This document shows positions 22,301 to 35,158 of a stretch of 64,000 bases of DNA, piece after piece (position 1 is the stretch's first letter; each line of letters starts with the position of its first letter). Location of the stretch: the NCBI RefSeq assembly GCF_032854445.1, contig NC_088295.1, forward strand, positions 22,369,385 to 22,433,384, read 5' to 3'. This DNA is from Liolophura sinensis (lineage: Eukaryota; Mollusca; Polyplacophora; Chitonida; Chitonidae). Both the position numbers and the translations under genes were made by a program. The notes below the pieces were generated by a model. The model saw nothing but the letters and a program-made list of their open reading frames with translations. It ran no database searches and had not been told where the DNA came from.

Positions 22301-25300
22301 ATAGCTGTTACACTGTAAAACATTTGTGGTAAAAGCAACAAGATTACATGGATCAAAGCCTGGTAGGAAAAAAATTCATTTTGAAATAGATGAATTCATA
22401 ATTTGGAAGGGTCAAATTTTGGAAATTGAAATCATTAGAGCTTGAGATACCAGGTACATGTACCTAGAACTTACGTAGCTAATGCACAGACGTTGCGCAG
22501 CCCAGAACTAGGCAGGCGAGCTGCGGCAAATGATCTCCCTTGGTTAAACATCTCAGTGACCTGTGCAGGTAAGTAGTTAGCTGAGGTTTTTAGGGCTTGA
22601 CCAAAGTAACCCATCCAGCCCTGAGGCTCCTCATGAGGTCTACTGAAAGTACAATATCACATACCATGTGTGACTGAGGTTTGGTTATAATGAAAAGTTT
22701 TGCACCTTTCATAATCTTCACAATTGTTCAACAACTTTACCATTCTTCAGCAAAGTGCACTGCTAAAGTTTAAAACAAAAACTCTGTCTGTGGTTCTGGA
22801 ACTTTGTAAAATAAACAGCCTTCTAGAAGTTTGAAAATGTTAACTTTTGTTTTTAATAAGAACTTCCAATTATTTCAAATTGCAGCATATGGGGGATGAG
22901 GAAACCATCCAGACAGAATTAAGACTGCACACAGCATATATTTGAATACTCAGGTAGTTATATAACCAAGACAAATACTTTGGTTAACAAGGATGCAGAC
23001 TTACTGATCTTTGATCATTTCCAGTTTGAATATATGTACAGTTTCTGTGTTACTAGAGGCTGCCAGGTAAAGAGAGTCAGCACTGAAGGCCAGGGAGTTG
23101 ATACTGACACATCTGTTCAACACAACATAGTTAATAAAATTTCATCAAAAATTCATCCATACCACAGACTATTACTGGAGTATACAACACAATGCTATTC
23201 TTCATAGTTCAACCAAACATTTTTTTCTTGACAAGGACTGACAGCGACAGTTAAATAAGTCAACACTTATTTCACTTTAAGCACCACAAACATATGTTAT
23301 CTAACATGAGTATAACGTATTACCTAATAGTTATCTCTTTACAAAATGATAACTGTATGCTCTTAGCTTTATTGGTGATTTGTGTCGGAAATGGGTCAGA
23401 AGTCACACAAACACCTTACCGTTTCATACCTCTCCTAAACTCAAACAATTTCTGTCCATCAGGAACTGAAAATACTCTGATGACTGTACCCTGTAAAGAT
23501 ATTTCAACATGTTACATTTACAAGACAATAGAAATAAATCTGCAAATACTAATAGTAATGTAATGTTATAACATAGTTGATTTGCAAGATACACTGCTGA
23601 TAAAGGTTTTCCATATGAATTTTCATATGGCAACTGATTAAACACACATGTATCCTGTGTTTTATCTTTAAAAATGATTTCTCTTCTGCAGGTTGAGATT
23701 TTATTTATACTAGATTCATGATCATCCGCATATGTGTATGTGAACTACAGGGAAAGTAATTCATGGTAATTCCTTGCTTTATCTTCTATACTGAATTCAT
23801 CACAATCAATAAAATCAGATAAACACTTCCTGCTAAATTAACAGTTACATGTATCCATCTCTTTGTCTCACCTTTTCTGATGCTGTTGCGACTCTAGTGC
23901 CCAAAGGATTAAATGCCAAAGCTGCTAATGGGCTGTCATGTGCAGGTATCATTGTAACAGCTCTCTGTAAATACCAACATGACAATTTTTTTTCATAATA
24001 TGCAAATTAATTTTCTTTTTTGAAATTTAAACTTCACCTGATAAAGCAACACTCTAAATGAGAAACTTAAAGACTTTCAAGTGGAAACATTTGCACATAA
24101 AACACAGATGGAAATGTATTTGTAAAAATATTTTCGTAAGAGTTGTGAGAAAGCTGGGAGCTCAGTGCTTCACTTTAAATAGTCAAGAAAACCCAAATTT
24201 GTTTTTTTGCCCAAATCCATATATTATTTCAGATTTAAAAGGTGTATATTTTAAATACATGATGTGAAAATTATAAGACAAGTTACTAAAACATAAAATC
24301 TAAGTATGGTCAAAATGTATAGAAATTGGTCCACGGCCTGATAATTTTAAAGAAACATAAATTTCAACTAAAATTTTAAAATTGAGACACCTTTTTCTTC
24401 AAAACTTGCTCATCAAGCCCATCAAGTTCCATGAGGTTGTACTGAAAACTGAGAGACTAGTTGATCCAAACATAAAACCTTACTCTGGAAGCTTTATGTT
24501 TAGCCTACTGAATCTAATACCAAATTTGCGACGTCAAAAATCTGGGTGAGTTTTGAGGTCTACATCGTCACAGCAAAGTCATCATGTCCATTAAGTTTAC
24601 TGAAGTAAAAACTCAAACATAAAAACCCTTTCTCAGGGGCTACATGTACATGTACAGTTCAAACCCTGGAAATTAAAAAAAAAAAAAAATTCACGCATAA
24701 TCTCAGAATTAAGGGACCTACATCTTCAAAGCACTGAAATGTGACTTCATATGAATGAAATAGCTGGACTATTCCACAAAGCTTACCCAAGACACTGACA
24801 CTGTCGCCACTTTCCGCTCTCTCACAATGCTTTGCACATTACTCTGCAGCCAGCTAAAAATGTACTTTGTTCCATTATCTTAGTATTTTTGTCAGTTGTT
24901 TTGTTTTTTTTGTTTTAACTCACCAAGTTTACAGTATCAAATATTTGGACCTCCCCAATCTGGTTACTTCCTGGGTATGCCAGGAAAGAGTTATCATTGT
25001 TGATCGACAGTGCACATAGGCCACTTGGGTTTGGTGGAGTGTCTCGAATAGTATGTAGGACTTTCATGTCCCTTATGTTGTGAATGTAAAGGCTTTCCTC
25101 TAGGCATACTATAAGTCTCTACAAATAGAAAAAAGAAAAAATTGCACTGCATGTGTAGCATACACTAAAAATGTCTTCCCATTATATATATATATGTACA
25201 CAAGAAACGGTTTGGGTCTGAACGACTACGACACACTGGAGATCAAAAACAGAAGTAATATCCCTCAATTTTAATTTTTGAACTTGTATAATTTATTGTC

Positions 25301-27590
25301 TTTGTAATATCAGCCCAAAACAATGATTATTTACAGTCAAAGAGTAGCCAAAGTTTATCTTAACTCACTTGTCTGTTTAGCCTGACAGCTAATATAGAGT
25401 TGGAATAACTGTAGTTGCATATTTCTGTCCCCTTCTTAAAATGGCACACTTTCAGTTTCCTAGGAGCTGACAAGCTCACTATTGCAACCAGACTGCTCGA
25501 AAACAGCCTCTCCACAATGCAGATATCCTCAGAATCTAGAAAACAAAACAAGTATAAAATGTATTATAACAAGCATCAGTAGCAACATGTAAGTTGCATA
25601 AGTTATTATGTACATCAGTGTAGATGACATAAACGTTATAGATACTGTATGTATCCTAATTCCACAATCTTTCAGTATGTACTGTAATTCTCCAATCTAT
25701 TTGCATGTTTGCAAGGGGTTTATCTAAGCATATTCTGAAAGCATTATTCTGGATAGAATGGTAAAATTACACTTTTTGTGAAGCCATGAAATTGGCCAAT
25801 CCAACCAACCTAGTTTTGTCTCCAAAATCAACTTAAGAATGAGTATCAATTGGACATAAAGTTGCTCTTTCATATGGTAAAAGGTCGAGGAAATAAGGTA
25901 ACAAGACATTTTGCACTCATACATGTACAAGTACATGCCAATGAAGAGATTTAATTTAGTTTGAGAATAAATAAAGTGGTGAACTCAAAGTTGCAAAATG
26001 TAACCCTAAATGCAAATGTATATATTTATGAAAAATTATATCTTATCTTATATTTCAAACTTACTGGTTGCTACTATCACTAGTTGTTTCTTTCCACACT
26101 GGCTTAAACTGTTATGCCTGCTTCCTATTATTTATCCATCTTAACATATACAACAATGGGTTGCTCGGTTATTTAATTTGGCATTTAATTCCATCAGAAG
26201 ATAAAATGATCTATTAAATAACCCACTACTGCTCAACTGCTCAAATTACTTTGTTGCCAAAATATTTTGCCATCTCTTTTGACAGTGCTATGGTAATACC
26301 GAACATAGTGAGGTGAAGCTGAAGCTGAAGCCTAAGCCGAGCGAAAAGAGGCCTATAGGTATCATGTAACTTTACCTGTCATATTCCTGAGACAGGGTAA
26401 AAATGCCTGCCGAACTTATGGATTTTATGATGGCTGCCATGTTGAAAGCATGATGGGAAAAGTACCGAAAAGTGTTAAAGGCTCAAGATTCTAAAATTTA
26501 TCTAGGTTGAACGCTTTTGATTCTCACTACCTTATGACACACAATCAGCATTAATCTTTAAAACAACATTTTCTTTCTCTGTGACTCCTAGCTGTAGCTG
26601 GCATAAGAGTCCAATAACGAATACCAGATGAAATTCAGCCTTGAGGCGTCCTAGCAGTCATGAGCAAATCAGCTATTGGCTCATGCTGTATGCTAGCTTC
26701 AACAGACTTTTGATGTCTCACCCTTCTTGTAGGGTGTGGGACAATGGAACAGCCAATTACAAGATTTATACGCAGCCAGATAGCATTTACAGTACATATA
26801 ATGGAGAAATGCACCACACGCAACAACACAAATATAAGCCTATTCTTTGTCTACTCTTTCAGCTTGTGTATAAATAGCCTAAAGTATGTAGTAGATAATA
26901 AATTACATGTAGTTAATAATTTGCTCAGTAGATGTTCAAAGTATATATAGGCTGTATATATACACTCTACATTCGGTCTTGTGCCTTGCCCATTTCATAT
27001 TATCTTTACAGTTTTAACTTACCATTTTCGTAGATTTGCTCTAGCTTGTCCACTGATCCTAATGAAAAAAGCTTGTACCCTGTCTTTGTCCCTACTGCAA
27101 GTGATCTGAAAATATTGTGTACATGAACAAATTTAGTGGCCGCACCGTAAAAGACATCAGTCAATGATTAACAGTTAGATCAGGTTTATGTACATAGAAA
27201 GTCACTATTGAATTTCCGTTGTGCAATGTCACAGGACTGCCTATTGTGACTGACAGATCAATCTTGTGACTGAAACAACAACAACAGCATTCAGTTACAT
27301 TTACAATAAGATGTCAGTCTACCAATACACGCTCGTAACAACGACTCCGGTCAACTCTGGGTGTGTAAATTGAAGAGATAAACTGAAATTTGGCAATTAT
27401 AGTTGCAAAACGAGAATTTATTAGCCTACAAAACATTACCTGTCATGGGCCTAGTTTACAAACTGCCATTGCTCGACGTTTCACGATAAAAAGGAACGTA
27501 CGGTAACAAAATCACTTACGAGCAATCCTGATTACAGTTGACAAACAGCAAGTTTGACTGTTGGTCTGCTCCTAAAGTTGCTAAGTTCAT
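19335..27590 (-). CDS. WIPI2: WIPI2, WD-repeat phosphoinositide-binding autophagy protein, 11 coding exons
   Basis: Minus-strand coding exons: 27590-27520, 27105-27023, 25535-25369, 25118-24924, 23964-23872, 23490-23420, 23112-23005, 22642-22475, 21646-21539, 21218-20863, 19459-19335. They sum to 1545 bases (514 residues plus stop) and every junction keeps phase. The protein is a PROPPIN beta-propeller. It binds PI3P on the phagophore and recruits the ATG16L1 complex for LC3 lipidation. The FRRG lipid-binding motif is at residues 221-224. The vertebrate-like core is very well kept, for example [37 protein letters not shown] and [12 protein letters not shown]. The arginines of NRQRL and NIRDMKV, the ATG16L1-binding face in human WIPI2 (from memory), are present. 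Exon 10 encodes a Pro/Ser-rich disordered insert that differs from vertebrates; the C-terminus [14 protein letters not shown] is again conserved, separating WIPI2 from WIPI1 and WDR45. Confidence 0.96.
19605..19850 (-). mobile_element. Diverged SINE in WIPI2 intron 10
   Basis: The left part (TTGTTTACTGCCACACTCAAG, GGAAGAAACCAGAC) matches the tail and body of family A on the minus strand. The rest (GTGACATATAGATGTGTACA, TTGTCACC) resembles the body of the longer family B copy at 46744-47085. It lacks a recognisable tRNA head and is old or 5'-truncated. Confidence 0.6.
21811..22043 (-). mobile_element. SINE family A copy in WIPI2 intron 8
   Basis: Near full length on the minus strand. The tail (GGCGTAAAACACC) and the body with CAGGCTCTGCCTGG, GCCAGCAGCCTGCAGATC and CCAGCTCATGCTGGC are easily read. 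The tRNA head end (TAGTGCAGCACAGTGAC) is diverged. It lies between exons 8 and 9 in the same orientation as the gene. Confidence 0.85.
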
Positions 27591-28360
27591 CAGGCCAGTT
27601 AAGCCCACAGGAATTCCACTGAAAACAAACTCTACGTAAATCGTGAAAGAGGTTTGTTTTGGGTTTCAGACAATCAGTCTACCTCATCCGCCTCCATTGA
27701 GTCGACAGCTGACAATAACAGACAGCCCAACGATGGGCGTAACACGCATTTTCATTGGCTTAAGTCCCACGATGAATATACGTCATTATTGTTGTCAAAC
27801 ATATTTCGATGTTCTACCACAGCTTATCAACCATATCCAGTGTTACAAGAAATATGAGTATCGGAGTATCACGAATATGTAATGTAAGGTGAAAAAAAAT
27901 TAATAAAAATAAAATGAGAAAAGTAATAATGGTAGTAGTAGTAATCTTAATAATAATAACTGATAGTATGGTGATAGAGATGGTGTTGCATGGAGATGGT
28001 GATTATGATGATCATGATAAACAGCAAAAAAAAAAAATATATATATATATTTCACCTCCTGTTGCTTTTTTTATTTCCTTAGCAACTGTATATAGTCTGC
28101 TTATTTTTGATAAGTTCACAATTATTAAATACATTTGATACATTCATAGCTATAATAGCAGTACTTACCACTGCAGTTAGGACATTACATGCAATATGCC
28201 TACTCAAATTTGCACCTTTTGGGTGGTTACACGTATAAGCCTATCGGTATGTTTTATTTCAACACTGCTGAACTGATTGTGCAGCATAGAATGTATACAT
28301 TATAGTACACACAATAGTATGGAGCCATTTGTTCGCTTTTATGCTCCTGTGAAGATATTT
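27591..28360. other. WIPI2 5' flank; no gene seen
   Basis: This is the region upstream of the WIPI2 start codon. It holds A-rich and TA-rich low-complexity DNA (28025-28052) and nothing recognisable as coding. A promoter must lie near 27600-27800, but no diagnostic element can be named. Confidence 0.45.
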
Positions 28361-28364
28361 ATTT

Positions 28365-28505
28365 GTTTATGGCTTTGATTGGTGTTTATGCCATGCATAG
28401 CCTTCCGGTAGTGAAGAATGTTGCACGTATAGGGCAATGGTCAGCATTATGGTGGGAAGTTCAAAAAAACTTCAGGCAAAGCCTGAGGGAAGCGTAGATC
28501 CCAGT
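28365..28505 (-). mobile_element. 5'-truncated SINE family A fragment
   Basis: Minus-strand tail and body motifs (GCATAAACACCAATCAAAGCC, CCACCATAATGCTGACC, CTCAGGCTTTGCCTGAAG) are visible. The tRNA-like head is missing. The fragment lies between the WIPI2 5' end and the CYBC1 3' end. Confidence 0.7.
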
Positions 28506-29067
28506 TTATGTACAGGCCTAGCCTTAATTATGTTTATGTAACCGTGAATGTGTATTCATAGCCTACAAGGTGCATTAAATTTTTTTTTTCAGGGTTTACC
28601 AAAACAAAATTGTGGAAACTTAAGAATGCAACCAAAGAGTTCAACATTGTCCAAAAATAAGATGTCACAGTACACAAAATGTGTATTTCAAATGGACACA
28701 CCCAAACTGGTGCATTGCAGTTGTCACCCAAAAGGATATACAGTGGCTAAAATTAGGCTAGGCCTCAAGTGCACGCATGTATATTTTGTTTATTGTGCTT
28801 TTTTATGTTTTGGCACTGGTTCCCAGAATCTACTGCTAAACCTCTTGGAAATCTTATTAATGGAAACATAGGCTACAGCTGGTATGTAATTTAGGTTACC
28901 GGTAAGTTATGAAAGTTCTAGATAAAACTGTTTTCAAACCCTAGTGCGCTTTTCTTGTGTCCTTGTAAGTTGTACAATGCTATGTGTTGGAACATGCCAA
29001 CATTTATAATCCTGAAAAATATCATGTAACAAAGAAAGAACAAGCACGTGTGTGGCAACTAGTTCTT

Positions 29068-29073
29068 TTTATT
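29068..29073 (-). terminator. Candidate polyadenylation signal for CYBC1
   Basis: Canonical AATAAA on the minus strand about 2.3 kb past the CYBC1 stop. Other A-rich hexamers exist, so this is only a candidate. Confidence 0.3.
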
Positions 29074-31404
29074 TGTCTCTTAGCCTCCCTCTGACACAAG
29101 TAGAATTTCCATTTCACATCACAATATTCACCTGTGCACTTACTACAGGCAGATGGTATACATCCATCTTAATTCAGCATAACTAAATGATTGACTTGGC
29201 AAGGAACACTAATAAAGGCATCATATACATAACCATGTACTTATTTTTCCCGTGAACTGAACATACGATTAATTACAAATATGGTAAGTGTTTCCTTCCC
29301 AAAGAAAAAAGCACATGTATATGTGAACAACTGGGAATTGAACTCAAGATAACTATACTGATACCAAACAAATAAAAGAACTTTAATTTAGCTATAGGCC
29401 TACAAGTCAAATTCAACACAAATTCACTGTTATTCCTAGTTCACAGACCTACACATTGCACAGCAATTTAGGTGAAGATAATTACAGTCAAGAAGTCAAG
29501 ATAAACACTCCAGTTTACAAAACAGATACATTTAGCATCCACAAAAAATTAAGGTAGCAATATACAACTTTTGCTATACCCAAAGACATCACTGCTATCT
29601 TTTAGATGAGGTCAATGCACTAATTAAAATTCCATTGGTTTGATGCAATATTAAGTTCACAGTAATTAACGGTAAAGGTAAAACCATGTAAACAGATATT
29701 AGTATTGCACAACAAACTTGTATCCACAATACATGAACACAAATAACAATCCTTACATAAAACATACACCATGTAAAACTCACACCAAACATGTTACAAA
29801 ACTTGACCCAATGTTATAGAGGAAGCTCTGAAAATTTTACAAATTAAAAGTTTCTGTAAATTTACATGATATAATATGTACATGTATCAGTATACAGGAA
29901 AAGTACAATACAGTTTTCTCTACAGAACCATATTTATAAATCTGTATGGTTTTCCTCTACTTGTAATTCTCAACTTCCCGTGGAAAACAATTCACGAAAA
30001 TTATGTGTAACTATTCACAAATTCATGTGTTGTCCTCATGTGTTTATCAGGCTTTTAGTAGAAATTATGGCACTGTATGGATTACAATAATTCTGTTATT
30101 GTTCATCAAAACACTCAAAGACTTTGTTTTCTTAACTGTACATGGTTCATTCTGGCAAAATGTTGTTAATCACAATATAAAGTAAAAGGTACCATAATGT
30201 ATCATTAGACTTACTGTTCAGCACATCGACTCCTGTGTATAGCACTGATTGCTCCACAGATTCAACAATCTACTAATTTGGAAGTTTTGGCAAAATACCC
30301 TACCAGAAATGTAACAAAAAACATGTGGATTAACAAATAAAAAATCAAACATGACTTAAACATGTTAAAGGATTCCTCAACAACATACATTGACAAACAC
30401 AGCAAATCATACTAAAAGCAAACTATTAAAACTCAGATTGATGCCAGAAATGAATTATCAATCATTAAAAACAGGCAATCAGTACATAAGGTTATATAAA
30501 AATAGGTACAGATTAATAGCAAAGCTTGGCGCTTTTTTTATCACCATAAATTAAACCCACATAACAAGACCTCAACATTTCACTCTTCATAACTGCAGTT
30601 ACAGAATATGTTGATGTCTTCTAAAATCTTGAAAAAATAATGTGGCAAGAGTTAAGGTAACATTTTGAGGTCTTTGACAAATGCTTTTTAACTAGTAGTT
30701 TACATATATTTTTTCCCCAATACATGTACATATAAAAGTACTGTTAAAAGAATATATCAACTAGCAGTGACCAACAGAAAACTCAAATTACCTATACTTT
30801 CCCATGGAGTTAAATCTAAACACTAAGAGAAACACTGTGAAACAGACTTCTTTCTAATGTACTTTTTATCACTGTATACCTATATATACCAAGTATCACA
30901 AGTAATCATGCATGGCGGGGACATTTTCAATGCAAGATATGTCGAGTGCAAAACTAGATAAAAAAAGTTTACAGTACATCATAATAATTTCTTCAATAAA
31001 CTTATACCCGCGGCATACTGAATTTTTCACTTTAGCACTGGATTAAGAAAAAATATATATGGAATTCCAGAGGTTGTATGGACATGTTATTTCTCAGGTT
31101 TCCGCTCTGTGTACATTCATTTGTAAAGATCAATGGGTGTGAACAATTATTTAAGAGTATACACTAGCCTATACCATAATCTACACACTAGCACATACCA
31201 GAAATGTGTGACTACATAAGGAAACATTTAAATTACATATACAAATTAATCCTGCTTCTCTGAAGTTTGAGAAGAAACCTTTGGATAAGCAAGGAGATCT
31301 TTACTTCACATGTTTGCAAAAAATGGGCGTGACAATTCAAAGAATACAAAGCCAGTACATTTGGGGATAATAAAAGATTGTCTCTTAGTGGAAATCATAG
31401 TCAA
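29068..31404 (-). other. Probable long 3' untranslated region of CYBC1
   Basis: About 2.3 kb downstream of the CYBC1 stop has no coding signal, no SINE copy and uniformly A-rich plus-strand composition. A minus-strand AATAAA at 29073-29068 is a candidate polyadenylation signal. The extent is inferred, not shown. Confidence 0.4.
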
Positions 31405-34400
31405 TCAGTCAGTCGGCCGATCTGTTTGAATGCCTGGGTCTGCTTTTGTTAATTCTGCGTCAGCACCCGCTAATTCGTCAGAGACCTCAGCCTTGTCTAT
31501 CTGCTCAAAGCTGTCCTCAGAGGACGATCCATCTCCTAGGTAATCATCTCCGTCACAAGCCTTTTTATCCAGGCTCAGAAAACTTGAGATTTTATCTGCA
31601 ATTGCACTGTGTTCTCTGTAAAATACATAATTAATATGTACATATGAACAAAGGGAAAATGGCAAAATCGCATAGCAAATTGGTGTAAATTCTCAAAGAA
31701 TGTGATAACTAGAAATCCCCATAATTTAATTATACATGTATCAGTGTTATCTGATACATGTATACTGCAAAACAACTTAAAATCCACAGCCAACAGAATT
31801 CTAATTTTGAGCCAATAATTTCTTATGTACAGGTGCGAAAAATACAAATTACCGAATGTACCATACATAAAGAAGCCATTAAATACTGCTATGACTCTGC
31901 TGAATGTTGAGGTTTTAAAATGATCATTGATTATCTCCCTTACTTCATCTGACAGATCCATGTCATACAGTGCTGAGCTTACCGATTATCTCCAAATGTA
32001 CAGGCATCAGTGATTCCCATGGAAAGGCCGGTGTCGAAGTACAGCACTACTTGGTGGCCTTTCCCAAAATACCTCACCTTTTCCTCCTCAACTCGCACAT
32101 CAACTATTCCACTCAGTTCTGTCACAACTGCAATGTCAAATACACGAGACAACTAAACTGACTGATACTCGTATCATATACATCTGTATGTAAATGATTT
32201 TGAACTCATGAAATAAAATGTTTGTACTACAGTGCTTATTAAACTGCAAAAATGAACCTAAATAAGTCCTTCCCCAACTGGAAATGTAAAGTCACCTTTT
32301 TTCTTTCTTTATTGATTAGATTTTAATGCCATACAAGTCTATTCTTTAGTGTGATGTGATAACTGACTGATTTAAGAATAAAGAAATCACTAAATACTAG
32401 CAGGAAACCAGTCCATCTAAACAACTACTTGACAAACAACAGCTGATCAGCCATTTGAAAGGGCTTTTAATGCCAACCTTTAGGCATATCAATAATGAAA
32501 CTTCACGAAGATTCTTAAGACCTCAGGCTAGGAATGAGCAGGACCAACACAGTAACATTCTGGTTTTTTATCTGCTGTCCTACCAGCTGGCTGTTCCTGA
32601 GAGGGTCGTAGCAGCTTCTGCATCAGGCTGAGTTTATGGAGCTTCACCTGGCCCGAATTCATGTCAAACACACAATCCTAAAGCAGAAAAAACAATCATG
32701 CAGCAGTCCTGAATTTAACACTAAGCAGACAAACTTACAGCAGAAAAACCAATCAAGACAGCAAAAAAGAGTTAGAGGTAAATACAGTTATATCCTGTGA
32801 GGTGTTAGCCTGTATAAAAATTGCTCTTTTTTTCATTCTGTCATATGTTATGATATAATATTAAAAGGGACATAAATAACTCTTTTGATTTTATTTTCAG
32901 TTAGCATGTACACTTGAGACTCAACTTTATCATTTGCTTGAGATAGTGTTAAAGGGAACACACATAATTCTTTTCATTTTATGAAGTCCTTGATGCTCTA
33001 CAGGCCTATACTAGTAAACACAACCTACCTCCCAATCTTCTAGGCAGGAGATCCCCAGAAAAATTGCACCAGCAACATAAACCACTTTCCACAGCAAACA
33101 GTCTAATACAAGAAATTGAATGAAAACACCTTTCAGATCAATACATAATGTGAAACTTTTAAATCATTACAAACAAGGACATATGCATATACACAAAATT
33201 ATTAAAAGGGTGAAGTTTAAGAGGTAATAGTTTATTGGAGAATTATTCAATGGGTATCTGAGTAAATTTATATCCTTCAACAGACTGACAAATTCTCCTT
33301 GAAAGACACGAAGTGCCTGAAACTTGATACATTGTAAAAAATATACATTATTTTATTAGAAATAAGCACAATGAAACTGGTTGTATTTTACTGTATTGTA
33401 CAGACCATTTGTGAATCCGGGAACATTTCTCATCCAACCTATTTTACATTTTAATTCATACAGGTAACATTTTTGTTGCCATTTACCCACCTGAGCCATA
33501 ATAGGCAGCACCAAACCCAAAAGCAATCAACCCTGCGGATAAAGTTAAATGAAAAAACAAGATTTTAAAATGTAGAAACCAGATGACTGAAAAAAGAACC
33601 CAACATATGCATGTTCAGTCTTAAACTATTGGTATGTAACATAAATTAGGTGTGAAGTATTAACAACAACAAAAAGCATCATTGTTGGAGCTGTATTTAT
33701 CTATTTGATGAAGTAAGTTTAATAGGTAGGGGAAACCAAAGTGCCTGAAGTATACTAAAATACCTACTTATGGCAAGTTACTTTCCCACATGTGAGATGC
33801 AGATTTGCAAACTGTATGGATGAAGGACAAGTGATGCTGTCTTCAAGCAAACAGCCCTGCAAACACAGCTGATCACATATTGTCATCTTAGTTCCAAGAA
33901 CAAAGAAACCTGGGAATTCTAAAAAATGACTGTAAAGATCCATTTCAACAGTTTAATCTCAAACCAGTTCATCTTTTTCAAGGATTTGGGAAGCTCTTTG
34001 TGGGGCAAATGCATGTTTACATATAGGTACTTCACATCTACATCTTCACAACCTCGAAGTAGATGTGACAGCTGGTTTGTTGGACGCAGCAGTGGATCAA
34101 TTATTTGGCAATAGTCCAAGGTAAACACACAAAAAAGAATTTCCGCACACTTCCCAAGTGACATGCAAGTAATGACTGAATGATAGAACTCCACAAGCTC
34201 CACAGAACAATGTGCATTTGTAATACTGAACACAGTCAACATATTGCAAATGACAACAACTTTATATCTGGAAAACAGAGATGTTATTCTCCATCAATTT
34301 GGTTGTTGGATATATTTGTTACAGAATACATGAAACGCTTGAATTTTATTTAATTCTTTAATTTGTAAACACAGTCAACATATTGCAAATGACAACAACT

Positions 34401-35129
34401 TTATATCTGGAAAACAGAGATGTTATTCTCCATCAGTTTGGTTGTTGGATATATTTGTTACAGAATACATGAAACGCTTGGTTTTTATTTCTTAATATGA
34501 GGCAGCTTTCTTCTTGAGGTGTAAAAATGGTTTTAAACCATAATTTTCCTAAGGCCCCAGCAGTCAGTACAAAAATTAAATAGCCTACTGTGGTGATGTT
34601 AATGGCAACCGCTGTCAAATTAATTTAGTTGTGGGGAGAGCTTGAATTAGCTGGTCTCGCATTACCAGTACCGTATGTTAAATCAATGACATCATTTCTC
34701 AATTGCCACAATCATTGATGGAAAATATTCATAAAATTAGACGCGTTACCAGGAAATATAACATATGCCTCAAAAATGATTTTTTTTCTTCTAATTTTAG
34801 GGGAATATCATTCTTTATTTTCCAAAAAAACATGTTCTTTGTTTTATAGCACCGTTTCATGTAGACTTTCAGTCATTTCTTTTGTTGTTCTGTAAACCTG
34901 TCAATTAAGTTATTTCTACCAGTTAATAAGTTCTTGGTATAACAGATTCTCTGGCTATTATTTTTGAAAAAAGACAAACTACTGTCCCAGACCGGAAGAT
35001 GGCATAATATTAATACACTCATCTCTCCAATACAATCTTACCTACTAAAATACTGTAGGACCAAATACTTGGTTCTCTAGCCAAGTGAAGTCTCTCCTTA
35101 CTCTCTTCCTTCACGGTAATGTAACCCAT
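31405..35129 (-). CDS. CYBC1: CYBC1/EROS, cytochrome b-245 chaperone 1, six coding exons
   Basis: Minus-strand coding exons: 35129-35042, 33532-33491, 33102-33029, 32677-32584, 32127-31983, 31615-31405. They sum to 654 bases (217 residues plus stop) with all phases consistent. In mammals EROS is an ER membrane protein that stabilises the gp91phox-p22phox heterodimer and is needed for the phagocyte respiratory burst. Two membrane segments are visible (about residues 25-42, GLIAFGFGAAYYG, and 47-66, VVYVAGAIFLGISCL). Family signatures LEDWE, VEEEKVRYFGKGHQVVL and the C-terminal ADKISSFL follow. The last 45 residues are an acidic Ser/Asp/Glu tail longer than in human (human protein about 187 residues). 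An acceptor at 35160-35159 upstream of the ATG and a donor GTAAGT at 36011-36006 suggest a noncoding first exon ending at 36012. Confidence 0.95.
33775..33895 (-). mobile_element. SINE family B-like fragment in CYBC1 intron 1
   Basis: The stretch with TGGATGAAGGACAAGTGATG and CTGATCACATATTGTCATCT matches, with changes, the body of the copy at 46860-46970 (TGGTGAAAGACAAGTGATCA, CACTTATTGTCACC). It has neither tRNA head nor tail. Confidence 0.5.
34231..34490. repeat. Near-identical tandem duplication, period 139 bases, in CYBC1 intron 1
   Basis: CACAGTCAACATATTGCAAA begins at 34231 and again at 34370. Across about 115 bases the two copies appear to differ at one position (CATCAATTTGG versus CATCAGTTTGG) before diverging near the T-rich ends. 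The low divergence indicates a recent duplication. Confidence 0.9.
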
Positions 35130-35158
35130 GGCCAGTTATAGTTTGATGCAGGAGATGG

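Noticed and set aside
31970-31983. A 10-base intron between the CYBC1 donor at 31982 and a nearby CAG
   Set aside because: Far below any workable intron size; the conserved next exon at 31615 fits in phase and in sequence.
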